This document shows positions 1 to 7,234 of a stretch of 64,000 nt of DNA, piece by piece. The position numbers were made by a program, and so were the translations under genes. The notes below the pieces were generated by a model. That model was given only the letters and a program-made list of their open reading frames with translations. It had not been told where the DNA came from and did no database searches. Origin of the DNA: Granulosicoccus sp045110475 (GTDB lineage Bacteria > Pseudomonadota > Gammaproteobacteria > Granulosicoccales > Granulosicoccaceae); assembly GCA_045110475.1 (NCBI GenBank), contig JBGCGC010000055.1, positions 1-64,000 of the forward strand. Reading direction: 5' to 3'. The number at the start of each line of letters is the position of its first letter. Positions within the stretch are counted from its first letter, which is position 1.

Positions 1-187
1 GAACCTTCGTAAGGCAGCAACACAGGGGTAAGGTGCCCGCGACCACCGAAGCCCAATATTCTCAACGTAATGTGTTGTTGTATTGAAGGTAGGTAGAACG
101 AGAAAGAGGTGACTGCCTTACCCAGTGAAGGGCCGTCGAATTTGGGTCGGTGTAACTACGACACTTTAAGCCCTAAGCACAGCAGTA

Positions 188-409
188 ATGCTGGTGTTAT
201 GGATCGAGGTGGTGCGGACCAAGATAGGGAAACTGATAAAGATGGGCGTTGCTATTGAAACAGCCGTTGCGTGTGGCCGCACGAGTAAAGGGCCTTGCCG
301 TAGTTCCAAGACCCCAGGCATTCAACAAGCGTTATCTAACGCTTACCTGAAAGCCGAGGGCTTGTTCTCTCTGCGCCAAGAGTGGATCTCACTTCACCAT
401 TCAGTATGA
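188..409 (+). pseudogene. Group II intron reverse transcriptase/maturase, C-terminal remnant
   Basis: Only the C-terminal X/thumb-like end of an intron-encoded RT remains. The conserved tail blocks are visible: RTSKGP, then SKTPGIQQALSNAYL, then EGLFSLRQEWISLHH, which resembles the end of group IIC intron RTs. The polymerase blocks, including the YADD motif, are absent. RT similarity starts around 203; the nominal ATG at 188 is probably in domain III/IV sequence rather than a true start. The intron could therefore splice only with a maturase supplied in trans, if at all. Confidence 0.75.
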
Positions 410-478
410 AACGCCCTGTGCGGACCCGCATGCAGGGTGTTGTGGGAGCTGGGGGCTAAATACCTCCGGCTACCCGAT
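410..478 (+). ncRNA. Group II intron domains V and VI
   Basis: Domain V: a 9-bp lower stem (AACGCCCTG with CAGGGTGTT, one G-U pair), a 2-nt bulge (TG, 431-432), a 4-bp upper stem TGCG/CGCA and a GACC loop. The lower strand carries CGC near its base, the variant of the catalytic triad reported for class C introns. Domain VI: GGGAGC pairs with GCT-A-CCC, leaving A472 bulged. Apart from a slightly shorter upper stem, the geometry matches the family's 34-nt domain V. Confidence 0.8.
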
Positions 479-485
479 TCGGTTT
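479..485 (-). other. Remnant R'' core of an attC site interrupted by the intron
   Basis: The base after the intron begins TCGGTTT. IIC-attC introns insert between the two T's of GTTRRRY on the bottom strand of an attC. The expected uninterrupted core would be GTTCGGT, the same heptamer that starts this cassette at its other end (2034-2040, read on the minus strand). The rest of the attC should lie before the window start. This is inference from two matching ends. Confidence 0.5.
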
Positions 486-637
486 ACGTATTTGATCTTA
501 AGAACATTGATCCGACGTTGCGCACGTTAATGCGTATTATCTATGGTGCGTCCTATTTAATGGTAAAAGATGCATCACCACATGAATTAAATATCGGCAT
601 CCGCTCCTAATCCAATATCCTAACAATATGTAAAATG

Positions 638-1930
638 TTATACAGTGAAAAATTCACAAATTGGCTTAATGCGAAACACCTTGTCCTCTTCGTATTTTAT
701 CAAACCGTCGTATTTCAATATTTTGAATATTATTAGCTCCAAAGAAAACTTTGCATTAGTATAAAGATCAAAATCATCCCAATACTCATCCTTTGGTTTT
801 AACATGCCGGTATGCCGAATACCATCTGATAGCTTACGAAACCTATTTTTATCAAAACCAATCGCTTCGGCGTCCAATTTGAAGTTATCAATAAGTGAGT
901 CGATTGCATCTTTGACAATTATTTTACGCGTACTGGAAATAAGTCTGTTGAAGTTGTGTAATATTTGGTGGTGACTATCTGGGCAATCAATGCACCACCT
1001 CTCGTATGTTTCTTTAAGTGCAGCTGCCAGCTTATCTTGGTCGAACTTATTTATTTTATCGTCTATTGAGTTGTAATTGCCATTACATTCCTTTTTATAG
1101 GATCTCGCTAGCAGCTCCCACGCTTGGAACAATGAGAACATTTCTGTATCCAGATATCCGTTACAAGAAACAGCTATGTAACTGGAGCATACGTACAGAG
1201 ATTTCTTCATCCGCTCGCTTAGAGAACTCCAAGTTGGATATGCACTTTCCATAAAACATGATGCGTTAACAACTGACTTAGATATTCCTATGCCTTGCGC
1301 TCCATTGAAACTATAGTGGTCAGTAATGTCGTCGCTGTCACCCTTGTATCTTGTCTTCCACGTATAAAGAGACGACGAGAGCATTATTCCAAGCAATTTG
1401 ATAACGCTACATATTTCTTCTGCATAAATTGTTCTTGACTTCACCGGGCCAGATAACATGACTTCAGACTGAAATTGGGTAGTCCCACGCGAGTCCTGAA
1501 ATAGATTTTTCACTATTTGATCTACCTCTTCACCTACGACAATTAGTCGATATTCACCCAGCTGGAGATTGTCAATATTCGGAAGTAGTGTGTTGACAGA
1601 GAGACTGATCGAACTACACTCCTCGGAATGAGCCCCCACTATCACCCCCTCCGTCGCTTCTGCTAATACTCGCTTACCACTAGTACCATTAGATACATTT
1701 GTAACGTACACATCTTTCATTTTTACAGACGTTGGAGTGTCTTCAATTACGCCTCGAAAAGAACCAAATTCACCGGACTTGATATTGGTCAAACTCTCAG
1801 GTGAATAAAACTCCAAAACTATTTTTGTGTTAGAACGATGTATTTTGACACGTGTATTTTTTACACCTATTGAAGGCAGTGTAAGTTCGCCCACAGCCAC
1901 TTGTTGATCTATGTCCGTTATCGCATACAT
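638..1930 (-). CDS. Integron-cassette protein, ApeA-like N-domain plus HEPN-like C-domain
   Basis: No certain family match. The N-terminal ~180 residues are beta-rich (VGELTLPSIG, then GVIVGAHSEE), as in the ApeA N-terminal domain. The C-terminal half is helical and resembles HEPN proteins: an MFSLFQAWELLARSYKKE helix, a motif FRKLSDGIRHTG with Arg and His placed as in HEPN ribonuclease sites, and a final amphipathic helix. ApeA proteins are anti-phage tRNA-cleaving HEPN nucleases; function here is inference only. The ATG at 1930 is preferred to a GTG at 1951. The gene sits in a cassette bounded by the attC at 2034-2129 and the interrupted attC at 479, with no promoter of its own evident. It is AT-richer than the chromosome to its right. 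Confidence 0.5.
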   Translation of the reverse strand: MYAITDIDQQVAVGELTLPSIGVKNTRVKIHRSNTKIVLEFYSPESLTNIKSGEFGSFRGVIEDTPTSVKMKDVYVTNVSNGTSGKRVLAEATEGVIVGAHSEECSSISLSVNTLLPNIDNLQLGEYRLIVVGEEVDQIVKNLFQDSRGTTQFQSEVMLSGPVKSRTIYAEEICSVIKLLGIMLSSSLYTWKTRYKGDSDDITDHYSFNGAQGIGISKSVVNASCFMESAYPTWSSLSERMKKSLYVCSSYIAVSCNGYLDTEMFSLFQAWELLARSYKKECNGNYNSIDDKINKFDQDKLAAALKETYERWCIDCPDSHHQILHNFNRLISSTRKIIVKDAIDSLIDNFKLDAEAIGFDKNRFRKLSDGIRHTGMLKPKDEYWDDFDLYTNAKFSLELIIFKILKYDGLIKYEEDKVFRIKPICEFFTV

Positions 1931-2033
1931 TCTTAATTTCTCAAACCACACACATAGTATTAACTAATGGAATATTTAGAATCTAAGCTTGCTTCACTAG
2001 ATCGATCAGTCTTCCAGCGAATTTCTGAAGGAA

Positions 2034-2129
2034 ACCGAACAGCCGCATTCACCTGCATTTGATATTGACTGGCCAGAGCGGCAGCGTCGGGAGGACAATG
2101 TCAAATGCAGGTGCAATGCTTTGTTAGTT
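2034..2129 (-). other. Integron attC recombination site
   Basis: An imperfect palindrome of 96 bp. Arms GCATTCACCTGCATTTGA (2045-2062) and TCAAATGCAGGTGCAATGC (2101-2119) pair fully except for one extrahelical C. They are flanked by unpaired spacers (AGCC / TTT) and by outer heptamers ACCGAAC (2034-2040) and GTTAGTT (2123-2129), each one base off the RYYYAAC/GTTRRRY consensus. The ~38-nt centre is the variable terminal structure. It lies directly downstream of the minus-strand gene ending at 2169, the normal place for a cassette's attC. Confidence 0.85.
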
Positions 2130-2168
2130 TCTATATTGTCTTTCACCTTGTCTGGAAGTGGTCTAACA

Positions 2169-3197
2169 TCACCCAACTAGGGCTTTGAATGCCAATGCTG
2201 CGACTAAGGATGCAGCGGCAGCCACCACAAACGAAACGAATGTCGGCCAGAATCGCTCGATTAAAGATGCTTTGCGTACTGACAGATTGACTCTGGTATT
2301 CGGTATGAACCTTGAGTGAACCCAATACAGTGTGCTGAGTATAATAAATACCGATATACCGAATGCTGCTCTTGCTTCAAGCGTCGGTAAACTTGGCATT
2401 AACACAATCATTGCAAAGAATATCACTTGATTTAGATTCAAGCCGAATTTTTTGTAAGACGTTACAAGGACATTTTCATTTCGCTTCAAGCACGCTGCTA
2501 TTGTGCTGGCCTTACCAATTACCCAAGATTCTCTGACTCCTTGTACAAGTACAGAATTTTGGCCAAACTCGTCTAGCTGAATATTTACCACTTTGTTTAT
2601 ATTGTGAATATCTGGTTCTTGTACAGATATTTTTAAATTCTTGATCTCGTGAGACTCTGGTGGATTAGCCAAAAATTCACTCGCATACAGCGTCACTTGT
2701 GGCCGTGCACCACTATAAGTAATGATTGCTCTCGCTATTTCAAAATCGACGACAGATTCATCTATCAATTTTCTAACATCATTTTCATATAACGTTAGAG
2801 CACCCATGCTTATTGTGTGCGTATAGAATTGCTCCGGTACAGGCTCCGTACTCGCACCTATTTTGTTGGTTCCTTCAGGGTGGGGGTAGAGAATATAGGT
2901 ACCAGCTGTGCCTACCGTTGATTCCCATCGGCCTTGGAATTCGCCTCGATCATTGATCATTCCAGTAATGGTCAATTCTCCGAACTCATCACCTAATTGA
3001 CCTAACTCAGGAGTACCTGTCAGATGTAATTCATCCGTGTAACTACCAGACACCGAATAAACAACTATTCCAAATTTATCGTCTAGAAACCGAAACTTTC
3101 CCCTCAATGGTGTTTCTACTGACGAAAGCAAAAGGAATATATTACCGGTATTGGTCCCTGCAATCCGCCCGGCCCATTGTTTCTCTAATTTGCTCAT
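2169..3197 (-). CDS. Integron-cassette protein with three C-terminal membrane segments
   Basis: Not recognised. About 342 residues from the ATG at 3197; a TTG at 3218 is the alternative. Residues ~1-240 look soluble and beta-rich (GRIAGTNTGNIFLLL, then GRWESTVGTAGTY, which resembles a small lipocalin-like or OB-like barrel turn). The last ~100 residues hold three hydrophobic stretches: VIFFAMIVLMP, AAFGISVFIILSTLYWV and FVSFVVAAAASLVAALAF. This implies a cytoplasmic sensor or effector head tethered to the inner membrane by its C-terminus. It is the cassette upstream (in transcription) of the HEPN-like gene. Its own attC follows 40 bp after the stop. Confidence 0.6.
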   Translation of the reverse strand: MSKLEKQWAGRIAGTNTGNIFLLLSSVETPLRGKFRFLDDKFGIVVYSVSGSYTDELHLTGTPELGQLGDEFGELTITGMINDRGEFQGRWESTVGTAGTYILYPHPEGTNKIGASTEPVPEQFYTHTISMGALTLYENDVRKLIDESVVDFEIARAIITYSGARPQVTLYASEFLANPPESHEIKNLKISVQEPDIHNINKVVNIQLDEFGQNSVLVQGVRESWVIGKASTIAACLKRNENVLVTSYKKFGLNLNQVIFFAMIVLMPSLPTLEARAAFGISVFIILSTLYWVHSRFIPNTRVNLSVRKASLIERFWPTFVSFVVAAAASLVAALAFKALVG

Positions 3198-3294
3198 TGT
3201 CTTAGACTTTTTTTGCAAGCATTGAAGCCTACCTTAGTACAGATACGTTCAAGTGGATTTAAGGTTGCAGATGAAACTTATTCCCAAATGTAGA

Positions 3295-3301
3295 GACTAA
3301 C
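3295..3301 (-). other. Probable 5' boundary of the first cassette
   Basis: On the minus strand this reads GTTAGTC. It is nearly the complement of the same cassette's own R'' heptamer (AACTAAC at 2129-2123), as expected if the cassette runs from TTAGTC to the G of the attC at 2040. No attC arms lie upstream of it, so it may be an attI-like or degenerate junction. Confidence 0.45.
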
Positions 3302-3627
3302 AAGTATTAAATTGACTCCACTACACACCACATACCAACAGTCACCTGTAATCCCCATTCAAAACAATACAAAAGACACTTGTACAAAAATATAATGTGC
3401 ACTCAGATATACACGTAGACCATATGCAAAAAACACCCACAACCCATCAAGCACCAACCACCCTAAAGTCAGTCCCACACCACACACAAAAACAGTTTGA
3501 TTTCGACAAACAGCAGTCAAGCGAGCCAACGCCCACAACACACGATTTGTTTATCTGGAACCTGGCGCCTCATTCCGCAGTTCACAGCATTTAAAGTCTA
3601 CACACGTAGACAAGCAGGGCACTTCAT
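3302..3627. other. Gene-poor, G-poor spacer between cassette island and nrdJ
   Basis: No convincing gene. From about 3310 to 3540 the plus strand is strikingly short of G and rich in A and C (runs such as ACACCACATACCAAC and CACCAACCACCC). Short open frames on both strands have no ribosome binding site and their composition follows the base skew. No integrase gene or relic is visible. Confidence 0.6.
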
Positions 3628-3648
3628 CGGCGCACTCCCTTGCGCCGG

Positions 3649-3676
3649 AAAATTGGTTAGTTAACGATTACTAACC
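3649..3676 (-). terminator. Likely terminator of nrdJa-nrdJb, overlapping the nrdJb stop
   Basis: On the minus strand GGTTAGT pairs with ACTAACC around an 8-nt loop, followed by AATTTTCC. The nrdJb stop codon lies inside the left arm. A second GC hairpin (CGGCGCA/TGCGCCG, 3628-3647) follows immediately and may back it up. Confidence 0.5.
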
Positions 3677-4393
3677 GCACTTACTATCACCACAATTCAT
3701 ACAAGTCTGGCAACCATCCATCAGTACAACTGATTTGGTACTGCACTTTGCACATAGCGTGGCGGATGCCATCCATGGTTCATCACCGTTTGCTGGCGTG
3801 TCATCTGATGTGGCTTCGCTTTTGGCTTTCAGTTGGGCTTTCTTTTCTTCTATCAGTTTGAGTTGCTCTTCGCTGGGCTCTTTGCCCTTGAGCATGCCAA
3901 TATCGATCAAGTGGCTTTCGATAACTTCGCCAATCTCTGCAATGATGGAGGGCATGTACTTGCCCTTGTTCCAGTAGCCGCCGCGTGGATCGAACACCGA
4001 ACGCAACTCGTCAACCAGGAAAGTGATGTCACCACCTTTTCTGAATACGGCAGACATGATGAGGGTGAGGGCGACAATCCACTGGTAGTGTTCGAGGTTC
4101 TTGGAGTTGATGAACACTTCAAATGGTCGGCGCAGCTCGTTCTCGGTGCCTTCGTTGAGCACGATGTCGTTGATGGTGATGTACATGGCATGCTCCGAGA
4201 CGTGCTCCGGAGTTTTCAGCTTGTACGTCGATCCAATCAGCTTGTTGGGGCGTTCGAGTTTTTCGTGCATCTGTATGACATCGGCTGTAGTGCCTGCGGC
4301 CATCGATGCAATGTTTGACCCGGTTTGGGCCTCAGAGTTCGAATCCGTAGGCTTCGCTACAGCATAACCTACGATTTTTTTTGATATTTTCAT
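3671..4393 (-). CDS. nrdJb: Ribonucleotide reductase class II, small C-terminal subunit NrdJb
   Basis: 240 residues, matching the second half of the split adenosylcobalamin-dependent reductase of Pseudomonas (NrdJa/NrdJb). A TSCPD-type domain covers roughly residues 50-160, with GSTYKLKTPEH at its start and FRKGGDITFLVDEL within. The C-terminus carries a cysteine-rich knuckle (CAKCSTKSVV, then DGCQTCMNCGDSKCG) of the kind that binds zinc or re-reduces the active-site disulfide. It follows nrdJa by 11 bp in one operon, so the two chains are made together. A signature absent from either chain alone is expected to be completed by the partner. Confidence 0.88.
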   Translation of the reverse strand: MKISKKIVGYAVAKPTDSNSEAQTGSNIASMAAGTTADVIQMHEKLERPNKLIGSTYKLKTPEHVSEHAMYITINDIVLNEGTENELRRPFEVFINSKNLEHYQWIVALTLIMSAVFRKGGDITFLVDELRSVFDPRGGYWNKGKYMPSIIAEIGEVIESHLIDIGMLKGKEPSEEQLKLIEEKKAQLKAKSEATSDDTPANGDEPWMASATLCAKCSTKSVVLMDGCQTCMNCGDSKCG

Positions 4394-4404
4394 AGTAATT
4401 ACCT

Positions 4405-6585
4405 CTAGAACTTGCCGTAGTAGCCTTCTTTCAAGGCGTCGTACAGATTGGCGGCAGTGTGCATTTCTCCGTCGTATTCGATCTCTTCATTACCCTTGAC
4501 GCTCACCACCGAGCCGTCATCCAGCGTGAACTGGTATTCGGTGTTTTCAAGATCCTGCTCCTTGACCAGAACGCCCTGGAAGTTCTCCGGGTTAAAACGG
4601 AATGTGGTGCAACCCTTCAGGCCCTGATCGTAGGCATACATATAAATGTCTTTGAAGTCATCAAAGGCGAAGTCTGTGGGTACATTGGCCGTTTTGGAAA
4701 TTGAAGAGTCTATCCAGCGTTGCGCTGCTGCTTGCACGGCTACGTGATCCTTTGGTGTGATGTCGTCTGCTGCCATAAAATAATCCGGCAATTGTGCGTC
4801 TGGATCTTCGCTGTAGGGCATGGCCTTATTGTTGACTAACGACTGATACGCCAGTAATTCAAACGAGAAAACATCGACTTTTTCCTTACTCTTGCGGCCT
4901 TCGCGGATGACATTGCGAGAGTAGTGATGCGCAAAGCTGGGTTCGATGCCGTTGCTGGCATTGTTCGCCAGTGACAAAGAAATAGTGCCTGTTGGTGCAA
5001 TGGAGCTGTGGTGTGTAAACCGTGCTCCGTGTTCTGCAAGTTCTTCTACCAACGCCGGGTCAATCTCGGCGATGCGTTGCATATAGCGGCTGTAGCGTGC
5101 ATGCAGAATACGACCACTTACCAGATCACCCACCTTGTAACCGTCTTTTTTCATTTCAGGACGCTTGCGTAGCATCTCGGCAGTCACCCCGAAGGTTTCG
5201 TCCATGATGGGCGCGGGGCCTTTTTCCTTTGATAGCTCAAGGGCTGTACGCCAGCCTGCCAACGCCAGCTCTTTGGTGACCTGTTCAGTAAATTTCAGTG
5301 ATTTGGCGCTGCCATATTTCAAGCCCATTAGCGTCAGCGATGACCCCAGACCCAGATAACCCATGCCATGTCGGCGCTTGCGGCGGATCTCGGCGCGTTG
5401 CTGTTCCAGCGGTAGTCCATTGATCTCCACCACGTTATCCAGCATGCGCGTAAAGATCTGCACTGTGCGCGTAAAGCGCTCCCAGTCGAAGCGTGCATTG
5501 TCGGTGAATGGCTCAAGTACGAAGCGTGTCAGATTGATGGAACCCAGCAGGCAGGCGCCGTAGGGCGGCAATGGCTGTTCGCCGCAGGGGTTGGTGGCGC
5601 GGATGGATTCGTCAAACCAGTTGTTGTTCATCTCATTGACCTTGTCAATCAGGATGAATCCCGGCTCGGCAAAATCGTAGGTTGATGCCATGATCAGATC
5701 CCACAGGCGACGGGCTGGCAAGGTGCGATAGATACGGCAAGCAACCAGACCGTCGTCGTCGACCACGACATTATCGTGGGATGGCCAGTCGCGCCAGACT
5801 ATCTGGTCCGGGTTGTCCAGCTCGATTTCACCATCGTCCAGCTCTTTCTGGCGAATAGGGAAAGCCAGCTGCCACTGCTCATCGGCCTTGACGGCCTGAA
5901 TGAAGTCTTCGGTGATTAACAGGGACAGATTGAACTGGCGAAGGCGTCCATCTTCACGCTTGGCTTTTATGAATTCCAGAACGTCGGGGTGCCGCACATC
6001 GAAGGTGCCCATTTGTGCGCCGCGGCGTCCGCCTGCAGAGGAGACGGTAAAGCACATCTTGTCGAAGATATCCATGAACGACAGGGGGCCTGATGTGTAC
6101 GCACCAGCGCCTGATACATAAGCGCCTCGTGGACGCAAAGTAGAGAAATCGTAGCCGATACCGCAACCTGCCTTGAGTGTCAGGCCGGCCTCGTGCACCT
6201 TGCCGAGAATATCGTCCATGGAATCGGTGATTGTGCCGCTGACCGTGCAGTTAATGGTTGATGTAGCGGGTTTATGGGCCAGCGCTCCCGCGTTGGAGGT
6301 AATGCGTCCGGCAGGAATGGCACCTTGCTCCAGTGCCCAGAGAAACTCCCCGTACCAATGCTCGCGGTCCTGCTCAGAACGCTCGGCATCGGCCAGGGCA
6401 CGGGCAACGCGCTTGAAGGTGTCGTCGACCGTGTTGTCTACGTTGTTTCCATCTTTGGTTTTTAACCGGTATTTCTTGTCCCAGATATCCAGCGAGGTCT
6501 CTTGCAGTGGCAGTTTGGCCAGGGCAGAGGCCTTGCTTTGCTGTGCGGGTACGGACTTGAGGGCAAAAACGTCGACAGTGCTCAT
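4405..6585 (-). CDS. nrdJa: Ribonucleotide reductase class II, catalytic subunit NrdJa
   Basis: 726 residues. Reduces ribonucleotides to deoxyribonucleotides with a thiyl radical generated from adenosylcobalamin, so it works with or without oxygen but needs B12. Visible: ITSNAGALAHKP (97-108), the redox cysteine in INCTVSGT (Cys113), the long conserved block around SSAGGRRGAQMGTFDVRHPD (182-201), and the finger-loop cysteine in NPCGEQPLPP (Cys334). The C-terminal RFN block (GCTTFRFNPE) is also present. It is slightly shorter than unsplit class II enzymes because the last domain is the separate NrdJb. A GGAG lies about 13 nt before the ATG. The promoter region holds NrdR and DnaA sites. Confidence 0.93.
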   Translation of the reverse strand: MSTVDVFALKSVPAQQSKASALAKLPLQETSLDIWDKKYRLKTKDGNNVDNTVDDTFKRVARALADAERSEQDREHWYGEFLWALEQGAIPAGRITSNAGALAHKPATSTINCTVSGTITDSMDDILGKVHEAGLTLKAGCGIGYDFSTLRPRGAYVSGAGAYTSGPLSFMDIFDKMCFTVSSAGGRRGAQMGTFDVRHPDVLEFIKAKREDGRLRQFNLSLLITEDFIQAVKADEQWQLAFPIRQKELDDGEIELDNPDQIVWRDWPSHDNVVVDDDGLVACRIYRTLPARRLWDLIMASTYDFAEPGFILIDKVNEMNNNWFDESIRATNPCGEQPLPPYGACLLGSINLTRFVLEPFTDNARFDWERFTRTVQIFTRMLDNVVEINGLPLEQQRAEIRRKRRHGMGYLGLGSSLTLMGLKYGSAKSLKFTEQVTKELALAGWRTALELSKEKGPAPIMDETFGVTAEMLRKRPEMKKDGYKVGDLVSGRILHARYSRYMQRIAEIDPALVEELAEHGARFTHHSSIAPTGTISLSLANNASNGIEPSFAHHYSRNVIREGRKSKEKVDVFSFELLAYQSLVNNKAMPYSEDPDAQLPDYFMAADDITPKDHVAVQAAAQRWIDSSISKTANVPTDFAFDDFKDIYMYAYDQGLKGCTTFRFNPENFQGVLVKEQDLENTEYQFTLDDGSVVSVKGNEEIEYDGEMHTAANLYDALKEGYYGKF

Positions 6586-6690
6586 CGAAACAGGATTCTC
6601 CTGATTATGCTGGCAAGTGGGCCAGCGGTTGTTTGAATACCCCTCGTTCCATGAGTGTGCTGAGAGCCGAATGAATCGGTTGGGTTGAAA

Positions 6691-6738
6691 GCACTATATG
6701 TAGTGTTTTAGCGCCAATCCTTGCGCTATATGTAGTGT
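6691..6738 (-). promoter_or_regulatory. NrdR box pair proximal to nrdJa
   Basis: Two near-identical 16-mers, GCACTATATGTAGTGT (6691-6706) and GCGCTATATGTAGTGT (6723-6738), match the palindromic NrdR consensus acaCwATATwwwGtgt. They are 32 bp apart start to start, about three helical turns, the spacing NrdR prefers. They lie ~105-150 bp upstream of the nrdJa start. NrdR represses reductase genes when dATP is plentiful. Confidence 0.85.
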
Positions 6739-6798
6739 AGGAGGTAAGCCGCAGAATGTGGCGGCAAAGTGTAAAAATAAGTTGTTGTGAGGTTACTT

Positions 6799-6807
6799 TT
6801 ATCCACT
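6799..6807 (+). promoter_or_regulatory. DnaA-box-like 9-mer
   Basis: TTATCCACT, one base from the DnaA consensus TTATCCACA, between the two NrdR pairs. Alone it would be weak evidence; it gains some weight from the perfect box at 7000. Confidence 0.35.
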
Positions 6808-6904
6808 GTCTGGACTGAGCGTTTTGCCAGTCCTGCGGTGAGTTGACGGCCGTTGAGCGGAGCAAGAGTTTATCGCTGTTGAGCCTGCCGGGTCAATGCC
6901 GCAA

Positions 6905-6951
6905 ACACTATATCTTGAGGTCTTATATCAGCAAGGCACTATATGTAGTGG
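6905..6951 (-). promoter_or_regulatory. NrdR box pair distal to nrdJa
   Basis: A degenerate box ACACTATATCTTGAGG (6905-6920) and a good box GCACTATATGTAGTGG (6936-6951), 31 bp apart. It may govern a second nrdJ promoter or the divergent gene at 7235. The 649-bp gap between nrdJa and that gene otherwise holds no gene. Confidence 0.7.
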
Positions 6952-6999
6952 TCAATGTGCGAATCGGTGGATCGTTTGGTGCAGAACTACGGTATAAGC

Positions 7000-7008
7000 T
7001 GTGGATAA
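7000..7008 (-). promoter_or_regulatory. Perfect DnaA box
   Basis: TGTGGATAA on the plus strand, i.e. TTATCCACA on the minus strand. DnaA is known to regulate reductase genes in Escherichia coli, so a site next to NrdR boxes is coherent, though a single 9-mer can occur by chance. Confidence 0.55.
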
Positions 7009-7029
7009 CACAGGGATAAGCCCCAAATA

Positions 7030-7050
7030 GTCAATATTTTGGCTATTGAC
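7030..7050. repeat. Inverted repeat upstream of the DUF3391 gene
   Basis: GTCAATA and TATTGAC form a perfect 7-bp inverted repeat around a 7-nt spacer. Possible dimeric-repressor operator; function unknown. Confidence 0.35.
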
Positions 7051-7234
7051 CATGTAACGCCATCAATTCAACTAGTCTTTTGTGAGGTACTTCAAGTCTT
7101 GGTTTTTCATCGATAGTGAATCGTGTATCGGGTCTCGAAACATCGCCATTTTGCTGGCACTGCAGGCCTTAACGTCATAACCTTCTTTGCAACCCAAACG
7201 AGATCGGGCCCAAGCCCGGCGACGGAGAAAAACC

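Larger units (their letters stand above)
1..478 (+). mobile_element. Group IIC (attC-type) intron, 3' part, RT internally deleted
   Basis: The first ~200 bases are dense structured RNA-like sequence without a coding frame, as expected for intron domains I-III. They pass directly into the last ~65 codons of an intron reverse transcriptase. Its stop (407-409) is followed at once by a domain V hairpin (410-441) and a domain VI hairpin ending in ACCCGAT at 478. The bulged A in domain VI lies 7 nt from the 3' end, where a branch-point adenosine belongs. Full-length introns of this class carry an RT of about 420 codons, so most of the ORF is missing here. The 5' end lies outside the window. The intron runs opposite to the cassette genes, which is the known orientation of IIC-attC introns. 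Class assignment is from recall of family features, without alignment. Confidence 0.82.

Noticed and set aside
479..610. 43-codon open plus-strand frame after the intron, ending TAA at 608-610
   Set aside because: No start codon at the intron boundary, no family resemblance, and it is antisense to the expected direction of the cassette. Probably chance.
3359..3594. Overlapping 60-65 codon frames on both strands of the G-poor spacer, one with hydrophobic stretches
   Set aside because: Their amino-acid make-up follows the base skew, starts are GTG/TTG or lack ribosome sites, and the two overlap antisense.
3833..4318. 161-codon plus-strand frame inside nrdJb
   Set aside because: Antisense shadow of a recognised gene in the coding operon.
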